This document shows, one piece after another, positions 1-6,478 of a DNA stretch of 8,871 bases (the stretch's first letter is position 1; every line of letters starts with the position of its first letter). Made by a program: the position numbers and the translations under genes. The stretch is from Kocuria sp. GTDB taxonomy: Bacteria > Actinomycetota > Actinomycetes > Actinomycetales > Micrococcaceae. The stretch covers positions 1-8,871 of the forward strand of contig JAKDKI010000072.1 of NCBI GenBank assembly GCA_030453435.1, read 5' to 3'. A model generated the notes under the pieces. That model was not told where the DNA came from and ran no database searches. It saw nothing but the letters and a program-made list of their open reading frames with translations.

Positions 1-1
1 C

Positions 2-415
2 CACATTCAGGAGTGGGAGGCCGAGCACGGTGCCATCCCGGACAACGCCTGGGTGCTATTCCGCACCGGTTGGGATCGATTCGCTCAGGATCGGGAGGCG
101 TTCTTGAACAAGGACGAGAACGGACCCCACAGCCCCGGCTTCACGGTGGAGTGTGCACGCTGGCTCGGCGAGGAACGAGCGATCTCGGGTGTGGGTGTCG
201 AGACCGTGGGCATCGACGCCGGTGCCGCCGGCGGTCTGGACCCGGCTTTCCCCATGCACTACTACTTGCTGGGCAACGACAAGTACGGCATCACGTCACT
301 GCAGAACTTGGGTGAGCTACCGCCCACCGGTGCACTGCTAGTGGTCGCGCCGCTGCCCATCGAAGGTGGCACCGGCAGCCCGTCACGCGTGTACGCGCTG
401 GTGGATGCCGAATAG
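2..415 (+). CDS. Cyclase family protein (kynurenine formamidase-like), 5'-truncated
   Basis: This is the last 137 codons of a gene that enters from the left edge, read in frame from position 2 and ending at TAG 413-415. The protein matches the C-terminal half of the cyclase/kynurenine formamidase family: a WVLFRTGW strand, a PGFTVECARWL helix, a GVGVETVGIDAG segment, then FPMHYYLLG, LGELPPTGA and the late EGGTGSPSRVYAL strand. Family members are metal-dependent hydrolases that open amide or ester bonds, such as N-formylkynurenine in tryptophan breakdown. The metal-binding HxGTHxDxPxH-type motif that would settle activity lies upstream of the window and cannot be seen. GTG at 53 is an internal valine codon, not a start, because homology continues upstream of it. 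No signal peptide can be judged; the protein is probably cytoplasmic. The substrate is inferred only; other cyclase-family members share this half. Confidence 0.85.
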   Translation, partial: HIQEWEAEHGAIPDNAWVLFRTGWDRFAQDREAFLNKDENGPHSPGFTVECARWLGEERAISGVGVETVGIDAGAAGGLDPAFPMHYYLLGNDKYGITSLQNLGELPPTGALLVVAPLPIEGGTGSPSRVYALVDAE

Positions 416-418
416 GCC

Positions 419-436
419 CCGGGCGCAACGGCCCGG
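419..436. terminator. Weak hairpin between convergent genes
   Basis: CCGGGC (419-424) and GCCCGG (431-436) form a 6-bp all-GC stem with a 6-base loop, starting four bases after the cyclase stop codon. No T-tract follows on either strand, so a role as a shared, weakly bidirectional terminator for the cyclase gene and the convergent FAD gene (stop at 507-509) is inference from position only. Confidence 0.3.
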
Positions 437-506
437 CTGAGGTCTGGGCCGCTAAGGCTCCCGATAGCTAGGGGAGGTACAGCCCGGCGAGGGTGGCTGA
501 AGCCGG

Positions 507-2504
507 TTATTCCGCCAGGATCGCCTGCGCCACTTGGTCCGCATCCGCGAGGGTGCGGGCGCCCAGGTGCGCCGGCGATTCCGCCTCCGCGGCAATTGAG
601 ACGCCCCACTGGACCGACGACAACTGCAGACCCAGCACGAAGATCCCGGGTTCCACGGCGTCCTTCTGACCCACCACCCGGTAGGCAAAGGCACCGGCAC
701 CGAGTTTGAGCCCGCCGAGCGCGGTGTCCTCGCGGCGAGCGCTTGCGCTCACGTCCAGGCCGGTACTCGTGACCGGGCTGGCACCGTCGCGCGTTTCCAT
801 GAGTTTGCCGCGCACCAGGCCCCGCTCGTGCATGTTCGACAGCAGCGGGGAAATATTGCGATGCACGTCGTTGGTGGGTGACATCGCCTCGATGAGCCAG
901 TGAGCTCGCACGGGCGTATCGCTGACCCACGGGGACGCCGCCACGAAGCAGCCCGCGTTACGGTCCACCACGAAGCGCGGTTCGGGACCGAGAAACCGGA
1001 CCACGCCCGCACGCGTGAGCGCCGCCAACTGCTGGATACGCAGCACGGGCGGGCCGGAGGCAAGACCTTCCACGAACGGCTCGAACTGCCGGCGCAGCTC
1101 GTTGACCCACGAGGAATCCGAAATTCCGGCCTCAGCCAGCACGCACTTGAGCACGGTGCGAGCTGCGTTGAGGGAGGAGATGGCCATCTTCACGGGGTCG
1201 TCCTCGCCCTGCAGCGATCCATGGACGTCACGGTCCAGGTAGTGCACCACCGCGGCGGCGTACTCGTCATGACTATCGAAGTTGATGTCCTCGAAGGGGC
1301 GCGCCAGTCGCTCCTGCTGCAGCTGTCGGCCCGGCACGACGGAGGCGGAGACCAAGGCTTCGACGCGCTGGGACCAGCGAGCGCCGTCGTCGTCAAGAAG
1401 GATCGCGTCAAGTTTGCGCAGGAACTCACCCGCGGGTTGGGTGAACGCGTCCGGGGAGGTGCGCGCCAGGACTCGGTAGTAGTTCCAGTTAGCGTCCTTG
1501 CGGATCAAAGGCCACAAGTCACGCTCGAACGAGAGTTGTTCGGCGCTGACGTCCAGCAGCTCCTGGACGGCTTGGAGCGTGAAGAACCGTGTCTCCAATG
1601 TTTCTGCGTAGTAGCCCTCGAGCTGGGGCTTCGCGCGATAGGGGGTGCCACGGCGCGAACCCGCAACAATGTGAGGTTCTTTGCCGGACGGCCGATACAT
1701 CAAACGTTCCGGGTTGTTCGGATCCGGTTCGAACGTGCCGCCGCGGCCTTCGGTGAGCTGCGCGAGGGCATCGCAGAAGTTCAGGCCCATGCCGCGCACA
1801 AGCACGGTTTCCCGCTCGGGAATTTCCGCCCACGGTGCGTCAGCGGGCACGGTGGGCGGCCAGTAGGTCAGTCCGTGTTCCGCCGCGCCATCCACCAGTT
1901 CCTTCTGGCCGGGACGCAAGTGGGCGTCCAGGTGGCCGAGGGCGAGGACCACAGCATCCGCGGGGATCGACTGACCCCCGGCGAGCTCCACGGCGTAGCG
2001 GTGCCGCGCCTCTTCCTGAACCCACGCGTCCACGGCCTCAGCACGGTGGACGGTGAGCGTCACGTTGGTCGGCAAATGGCTATGGAGAGTCGCGAAAATC
2101 CATTCCAGGTAACGCCCGTAGATGGCGCGGGGCGGGAAGTCCTGCGAGGTCAGCCCCGCCAGAGCGTCGCGTTCGGCCTGGCCCAGGGTGCTCACCGGAG
2201 TGATGCTGCCGTCGACGACGCCGCGGCGCCACCCGTCGAAACTCATGTTCCGAACCTCGCTCAGCGGGTCCACCGCCAGCGCACCGTCCGGCGCGATCAC
2301 CGTGGGGAACAGTGACGGGGTGTTCATCAGGAAAAGCAGCGACTGATCGGTGCGCCACACATGGCCGGCTCCGGGAGGGAAGGGATCCACCAGATCAATG
2401 TGCACTCGAGCGCGCGTCTGTGCCGCCTGCGCGGTCAGTCGTTCCACCGCGGAAAGCCCTCGGGGACCCGCGCCTACCACTACCACTCGTCGCTGACTCA
2501 CCAT
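507..2504 (-). CDS. FAD/NAD(P)-binding protein (NAD_binding_9-type flavoprotein)
   Basis: The product has 665 residues. A dinucleotide-binding fold opens at residues 7-24 (VVVVGAGPRG), too close to the start for a signal peptide, so it is cytoplasmic. FPPGAGHVW (42-50) and FLMNTPSLF (58-66) follow. VVLALGHLD (185-193) is the usual second contact strand before a flavoprotein linker, and TVLVRGMGLNFCDAL (233-247) opens a second Rossmann-like segment typical of the 'FAD-NAD(P)-binding' family (PF13454). The C-terminal half (about 320-540) is helical and unassigned; the sequence returns to a sheet-like IFVLGLQLSS (621-630) near the end, as when the FAD domain closes. The family is related to pyridine nucleotide-dependent oxidoreductases and N-hydroxylating monooxygenases, but substrates of these long actinobacterial members are unknown to me. 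ATG 2504 is supported by a TAnnnT box seven bases upstream (leaderless). It is transcribed divergently from the S9 peptidase. Confidence 0.85.
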   Translation of the reverse strand: MVSQRRVVVVGAGPRGLSAVERLTAQAAQTRARVHIDLVDPFPPGAGHVWRTDQSLLFLMNTPSLFPTVIAPDGALAVDPLSEVRNMSFDGWRRGVVDGSITPVSTLGQAERDALAGLTSQDFPPRAIYGRYLEWIFATLHSHLPTNVTLTVHRAEAVDAWVQEEARHRYAVELAGGQSIPADAVVLALGHLDAHLRPGQKELVDGAAEHGLTYWPPTVPADAPWAEIPERETVLVRGMGLNFCDALAQLTEGRGGTFEPDPNNPERLMYRPSGKEPHIVAGSRRGTPYRAKPQLEGYYAETLETRFFTLQAVQELLDVSAEQLSFERDLWPLIRKDANWNYYRVLARTSPDAFTQPAGEFLRKLDAILLDDDGARWSQRVEALVSASVVPGRQLQQERLARPFEDINFDSHDEYAAAVVHYLDRDVHGSLQGEDDPVKMAISSLNAARTVLKCVLAEAGISDSSWVNELRRQFEPFVEGLASGPPVLRIQQLAALTRAGVVRFLGPEPRFVVDRNAGCFVAASPWVSDTPVRAHWLIEAMSPTNDVHRNISPLLSNMHERGLVRGKLMETRDGASPVTSTGLDVSASARREDTALGGLKLGAGAFAYRVVGQKDAVEPGIFVLGLQLSSVQWGVSIAAEAESPAHLGARTLADADQVAQAILAE

Positions 2505-2511
2505 GACGACC

Positions 2512-2539
2512 AGGATAACGAGCCATCTGTGCGTGTCTC
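2512..2539 (-). promoter_or_regulatory. Probable leaderless promoter of the FAD protein gene
   Basis: On the - strand, TATCCT (plus coordinates 2512-2517) lies seven bases before ATG 2504, which would put the transcription start on the A of the ATG. A GAGACA -35-like box (2534-2539; four of six matches to TTGACA) precedes it with a 16-bp spacer. There is no Shine-Dalgarno sequence. Leaderless mRNAs with this geometry are common in actinobacteria; assignment here is by pattern. Confidence 0.5.
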
Positions 2540-2549
2540 ACCCCGTCCG

Positions 2550-2555
2550 TAGCAT
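2550..2555 (+). promoter_or_regulatory. Probable -10 box of the S9 peptidase gene (leaderless start)
   Basis: TAGCAT (2550-2555) fits the TAnnnT -10 pattern and ends seven bases before ATG 2563, so transcription would begin at that ATG. No convincing -35 is seen 16-18 bp upstream. The expected -35 zone falls inside the promoter of the divergent FAD gene, so the two promoters share DNA. Confidence 0.45.
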
Positions 2556-2562
2556 GGGGCCT

Positions 2563-4722
2563 ATGGTCCCCACTACTCCTTCTCCCACCCATCTCGAGGA
2601 CGAGCTCGTCGATGAGTTCTTGTGGCTCGAGGACATTCACGGCGAGCGCCCCAAGGAGTGGGTGCAGGAGCAGAACCAGCGCACCGAGACGTTGCTGGAT
2701 GGCCCGGAACTGGCGTCCATGACCGAACGCGTCCTGGGCGTGATGGACAACCCTTCCCGCATCGCGGCCGTGACCAAGCACGGACCCCACTACTACAACT
2801 TCTGGCGGGATGCCCAGCACCCGCGAGGGCTGTGGCGGCGCACCACGTGGGAATCGTGGCTCAGTGACAGCCCGGATTGGGATGTCCTTCTGGATGTGGA
2901 TGAGCTGGCGCGCACCGAGAACGTGGACTGGGTGTTCTCCGGCGCCCGGTTGTTGCGTCCCCGGTACACGGACGGGCAGTGGCAACGCGCTCTGGTCAGG
3001 CTTTCCCCGGACGGCGGTGACGCCGTGCGCACGCGCGAGTTCGACTTGGGAACCCAAGAGTTCGTGGCCGGGGGTTTCGATGTGCCAACAGCCAAGTCGT
3101 CGGTCTCCTGGGTGGACGCGGACACTCTGTTCGTGGCCACCGATACCGGACCCGGTTCCATGACCGAATCTTCATACCCCCGGCAGGTGCGCCGGGTGTC
3201 CCGCGGACAGAGCATCACGGACGCTCCCGTGATTTTCGAGGTGCCCGTCGACCACGCCCAGGCAGCGGTCTACAAGGACCACACACCGGGCTTCGAACGA
3301 GTGGTCGCAATGGATCTCGTGGAATTCTTCACGGTGCGCACGTACCTGTGGAGCGAGGAACAGTGGGTTGAACTCGACCTGGACCCCACGGTGAGCGTGG
3401 ATCTCCACAACCAGTGGCTCCTGATACGCCCGCGCCACACTCTGGAACTGAACGGGATCGAGTATCCCGCTGGTTGTCTGCTGGCTGCGGATGTCCAGGC
3501 ATTCTTGAACGGCGACCGCTCCGTGCAATCGGTCTTCACCCCGGATGAGCACTCGAGTTTGGAGGGCTGGTCCTGGACCCGCGACCACCTGATCCTCAAC
3601 ACCCTGCACGATGTCTCATCCGCCCTCTACTCCACGGTGCCCGGAGAGTGGGAACTCACTGCCCTGCCCGGCATTCCTCCGCTGCACAGCGCCTCCGCGT
3701 GGGCCGTGGACGACGAGGACGCCAAGGTAGGTAATGACTACTTCTTCTCGGTCACGGGTTTCCTGACGCCATCCTCCCTGGGGCGCGGTTCCCTCCCTGA
3801 CCTTTCAGGCCCCGACGCCGACGGCGCTGCGGACAGTACCGCGCGCAAAGCGAGCGAGCCCGCCGCCCTGAAGCGGGCGCCGTCGTTCTTCGACGCACAG
3901 GGGCTGGAGGTGACTCAGCATTTTGCCGTGTCCGCGGATGGCACGCGCGTTCCGTATTTCCAGGTGGGCCCGTGCGAGCTGGAACTGGACGGTCTGAACC
4001 CCACGCTGCTCAGCGGCTACGGAGGCTTCGAGGTGTCCCGCACGCCGGGATATTCCGGAGCAACCGGGATCACGTGGTTGACCCGCGAAGATCAACGCGG
4101 CCGCACGGGTGTGTACGTGATCGCGAATATTCGCGGTGGCGGTGAATACGGGCCGTCCTGGCACACCGCCGCGCTCAAGCAGAATCGGCACCGTGCCTAC
4201 GAGGATTTCGCAGCGGTCGCGAAGGACCTGCATCGACGCGGAGTGTGCACAGCCCGGAACCTGGCGTGTGCCGGCGGCTCCAACGGCGGCTTACTGGTCG
4301 GCAACATGTTGACCACCTATCCCGATCTGTTCGGAGCAATTTCATGCGGTGTGCCGCTGCTGGACATGCGCCGCTACACCAAGCTCTCGGCCGGGGCGTC
4401 GTGGATCGCGGAATACGGCGACCCGGATGTGCCTGAGCAATGGGATTACATTCGCACGTTCTCGCCCTACCACTTGTTGTCGGCGGCCATGTGCTACCCA
4501 CCCACACTGATCTGGACAGCCACGTCGGATGATCGGGTGGGGCCGGTGCAGGCCCGCAAGATGGCGGCAAAAATGCTCGACCAGGGCCATGACAACGTGT
4601 GGTTCCACGAGGCCACTGACGGTGGCCACGCGGGCGCGTCGGATAACCGGCAGGCTGCCGCGCTCCACGCTCGCTCCCACGAATTCATGTGGCGGATGCT
4701 CGAAAATCTGAAGGGTCGTTAA
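2563..4722 (+). CDS. S9 family serine peptidase (prolyl oligopeptidase family)
   Basis: Cleaves short peptides, classically after proline, in the cytoplasm (no signal peptide). With the start at 2563 it has 719 residues, normal for S9A enzymes. The N-terminal part opens with WLEDIHGERPKEWV and is followed by a beta-propeller of about 400 residues; the C-terminal alpha/beta-hydrolase domain starts near SGYGGFEVS. All catalytic residues are visible: nucleophile Ser573 in GGSNGG (codon 4279-4281), Asp656 in TSDDRV (4528-4530), His689 in DGGHAG (4627-4629). NIRGGGEYG is the family's conserved turn before the nucleophile. In-frame ATGs also occur at 2503 and 2554. I prefer 2563 because a -10 box sits seven bases before it; 2503 would overlap the start codon of the divergent FAD gene, and none of the three has a Shine-Dalgarno. 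An Ala/Asp-rich insert of about 24 residues (3799-3870) lies at the domain junction. Confidence 0.92.
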   Translation: MVPTTPSPTHLEDELVDEFLWLEDIHGERPKEWVQEQNQRTETLLDGPELASMTERVLGVMDNPSRIAAVTKHGPHYYNFWRDAQHPRGLWRRTTWESWLSDSPDWDVLLDVDELARTENVDWVFSGARLLRPRYTDGQWQRALVRLSPDGGDAVRTREFDLGTQEFVAGGFDVPTAKSSVSWVDADTLFVATDTGPGSMTESSYPRQVRRVSRGQSITDAPVIFEVPVDHAQAAVYKDHTPGFERVVAMDLVEFFTVRTYLWSEEQWVELDLDPTVSVDLHNQWLLIRPRHTLELNGIEYPAGCLLAADVQAFLNGDRSVQSVFTPDEHSSLEGWSWTRDHLILNTLHDVSSALYSTVPGEWELTALPGIPPLHSASAWAVDDEDAKVGNDYFFSVTGFLTPSSLGRGSLPDLSGPDADGAADSTARKASEPAALKRAPSFFDAQGLEVTQHFAVSADGTRVPYFQVGPCELELDGLNPTLLSGYGGFEVSRTPGYSGATGITWLTREDQRGRTGVYVIANIRGGGEYGPSWHTAALKQNRHRAYEDFAAVAKDLHRRGVCTARNLACAGGSNGGLLVGNMLTTYPDLFGAISCGVPLLDMRRYTKLSAGASWIAEYGDPDVPEQWDYIRTFSPYHLLSAAMCYPPTLIWTATSDDRVGPVQARKMAAKMLDQGHDNVWFHEATDGGHAGASDNRQAAALHARSHEFMWRMLENLKGR

Positions 4723-4807
4723 CCACTGGCCAGGCCGCATGGTTATTCTGGCTGACGGCCCTGGTACAGATCTGCCAACGGGCACACCCTTCAGACTTTC
4801 AATCGTT

Positions 4808-4811
4808 GGAG
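4808..4811 (+). promoter_or_regulatory. Ribosome binding site deciding a TTG start
   Basis: GGAG at 4808-4811 is seven bases before TTG 4819. The alternative in-frame ATG at 4891 has no Shine-Dalgarno before it (GCTCCGGGCGCA), which is why the TTG is preferred as the start of the MFS gene. Confidence 0.55.
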
Positions 4812-4818
4812 ATCTTCT

Positions 4819-6348
4819 TTGCCTTCTTCGCCCTCTCAATCCGCATCGGGCGGCACTGCGGGACACCCACCGCAGACCGCTCCGGGCGCAATGGGAACCA
4901 TTGCCGTTTTACTGATCGCGGCCTTCGTAGTCATCCTGAACGAAACCATTCTGAACGTGGCGCTCCCCCATCTCATGGAGGACCTCCACGTTGACGCAGC
5001 GACCGTGCAGTGGGTTGCCACCGCGTTCATGCTGACCATGGCCGTAGTCATTCCGACCACGGGCTTCCTGCTGCAGAAATTTTCCACTCGGGCCGTCTTT
5101 GCCCTGGCCATGGGGTCCTTCGCGTTGGGCACCTTGCTGGCGGCGTTGACTCCAAGTTTCACCATCCTGCTGGTGGCTCGCGTGATTCAGGCCTTCGGGT
5201 CGGCCATCATGCTGCCGTTGCTCATGACCACCATCCTCACGCTGATTCCCAAGGAACGCCGCGGCCTGGTCATGGGCAACGTATCCATCGTGATCTCCGT
5301 AGCCCCGGCTCTGGGCCCCACGATTTCCGGCTTCATCCTGGCGCATTTCCCGTGGCGCAGCATTTTTTGGTTTGTTCTCCCCATTGCCGTTTTGGCCTTG
5401 GTCATCGGGCTGACCCGTTTGAAGGACGTCGGCTCGCGGGGTGACCTGCGGTTGGACCTCCTTTCGGTGGTCCTCTCCGTGTTCGGGTTCGGCCTGTTGG
5501 TGCACGGACTGTCCACCGTGGGTGCCGGTGGCACGCAGGGTGGTGACTCCGATTCCTTCATGGGTTGGGCCACCTCCGCCGGCGGTGGCGCAGTCATCCT
5601 GGCGGTGGGCGTGCTGCTCGTGGCCGCGTTCGCGCTGCGCCAGCTCCAGTTGCAGCGCAAGGACAATCCCTTCCTGGACCTGCGCACGTTCAAGCACCGC
5701 GATTTCACGGTGTCCGTAGCGCTGATGGCCATCGCAATGATGACCCTGTTCGGCGGAGTGATCGTGCTCCCGCTCTACCTGCAGACCATTCGCGGTCTGG
5801 ACACGCTCCAGACCGGTCTGATTCTGCTGCCGGGTGGCCTGATCATGGGGCTGTTGGGGCCGGTGATCGGTCGCTTGTTCGATGCCTTCGGTCCCCGCCC
5901 CCTGGCCGTGCCCGGTGCGGCTCTGCTGACGTTCGTCATGTTCAACTTTTCGCAGCTGCAGGCTGACACCGCAGTGTGGTGGATCGTCGTACTCCAGATT
6001 GCGATGTCCGTGGGCCTGGCCATGATCTTCACCCCGGCGTTTACCTCCGGTCTCAACCCCTTGCCGCCCAAGCTGTATTCGCACGGTTCGGCAACGCTGT
6101 CCACCCTGCAGCAAGTGGCCGGCGCTGCCGGTACCGCACTGTTGGTGGGCATCATGCAGGCGGGCACCACGGTGATTCAGAACCCGGACGGATCTACCAC
6201 CACCGATGCGATTCCGGGCGTTCACGCGGCCTTCCTCACGGCCACTGCACTGGGTGCCGTGGCGTTCGTTCTGACGCTCTTCATGCGCAAGTCCACCCCG
6301 GAGAACACCCGCGTGACGGTGGAGGGGTCAGAGCCGGCCGCGCACTAG
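4819..6348 (+). CDS. DHA2 family MFS drug-efflux transporter (EmrB/LmrB type)
   Basis: A proton-driven multidrug exporter in the cytoplasmic membrane, 509 residues, the usual size of 14-TM DHA2 carriers. TM1 carries the LNETILNVALPHL signature, followed by VQWVATAFMLTMAVVIPTTG in TM2. The TM2-TM3 loop holds a divergent motif A (GFLLQKFSTRAVF). RVIQAFGSAIMLPL is TM4, and the antiporter motif C in TM5 reads APALGPTISGFI. WRSIFWFVLPI opens TM6. The hydrophilic N-terminal tail (about 24 Ser/Pro/Gly-rich residues) depends on the TTG start; ATG 4891 would remove exactly this tail and leave all helices intact. Close relatives are annotated as lincomycin or multidrug exporters, but the substrate cannot be read from sequence. 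It stands alone, 96 bp after the S9 gene, with its own terminator at 6381-6412 and no adjacent TetR/MarR regulator in the window. Confidence 0.92.
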   Translation: MPSSPSQSASGGTAGHPPQTAPGAMGTIAVLLIAAFVVILNETILNVALPHLMEDLHVDAATVQWVATAFMLTMAVVIPTTGFLLQKFSTRAVFALAMGSFALGTLLAALTPSFTILLVARVIQAFGSAIMLPLLMTTILTLIPKERRGLVMGNVSIVISVAPALGPTISGFILAHFPWRSIFWFVLPIAVLALVIGLTRLKDVGSRGDLRLDLLSVVLSVFGFGLLVHGLSTVGAGGTQGGDSDSFMGWATSAGGGAVILAVGVLLVAAFALRQLQLQRKDNPFLDLRTFKHRDFTVSVALMAIAMMTLFGGVIVLPLYLQTIRGLDTLQTGLILLPGGLIMGLLGPVIGRLFDAFGPRPLAVPGAALLTFVMFNFSQLQADTAVWWIVVLQIAMSVGLAMIFTPAFTSGLNPLPPKLYSHGSATLSTLQQVAGAAGTALLVGIMQAGTTVIQNPDGSTTTDAIPGVHAAFLTATALGAVAFVLTLFMRKSTPENTRVTVEGSEPAAH

Positions 6349-6380
6349 AACCAACTCCACCCCGTTCTTTCCGAACAGGT

Positions 6381-6418
6381 GCAGGGCCCCGCTTCCTCTA
6401 GCGGGGCCCTGCGTTTCT
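6381..6418 (+). terminator. Strong intrinsic terminator after the MFS gene
   Basis: A perfect 12-bp stem, GCAGGGCCCCGC (6381-6392) with GCGGGGCCCTGC (6401-6412), closes an 8-base loop and is followed by GTTTCT, a short T-rich tail. It begins 32 bases after the MFS stop codon. On the other strand no T-run follows, so it acts mainly for the + strand, although the stem could also slow transcription arriving from the convergent protease gene. Confidence 0.85.
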
Positions 6419-6424
6419 GCGCTC

Positions 6425-6453
6425 GTGACACCTGGCCATCGAGGCCTGGTCAC
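6425..6453 (-). terminator. Imperfect hairpin after the protease pseudogene
   Basis: ACCTGGCC (6430-6437) and GGCCTGGT (6443-6450) pair with one internal T/T mismatch around a 5-base loop, and GTG/CAC (6425-6427 with 6451-6453) can extend the stem past a two-base bulge. It lies 26 bases downstream of the protease stop codon (6479-6481) on the - strand. No T-tract follows, so its role as terminator is tentative. Confidence 0.3.
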
Positions 6454-6478
6454 AGCGAACCGATCGATGGAGTGATCC

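Noticed and set aside
262..930. 222-codon - strand frame spanning the cyclase and FAD gene ends
   Set aside because: It crosses two convergent genes in a third frame and shows only Arg/Gly-rich composition.
900..2315. 471-codon open frame on the + strand opposite the FAD protein gene
   Set aside because: It is an antisense shadow of a GC-rich gene: the translation is rich in Arg, His and Gly with no motif, whereas the - strand frame has clear Rossmann motifs and a promoter-matched start.
2395..3057. 220-codon - strand frame over the divergent promoter and S9 start
   Set aside because: It overlaps the promoters and both real coding starts and has no recognisable motif; an antisense shadow.
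4730..4764. Inverted repeat CCAGGCCG / CGGCCCTGG between the S9 and MFS genes
   Set aside because: It needs a bulge and an 18-base loop and has no T-tract, so it is too weak to call as a terminator or operator.
4909..6225. 438-codon open frame on the - strand opposite the MFS gene
   Set aside because: The product is extremely rich in His, Gln, Gly and Arg and lacks any fold signature, as expected for the complement of a membrane-protein gene.
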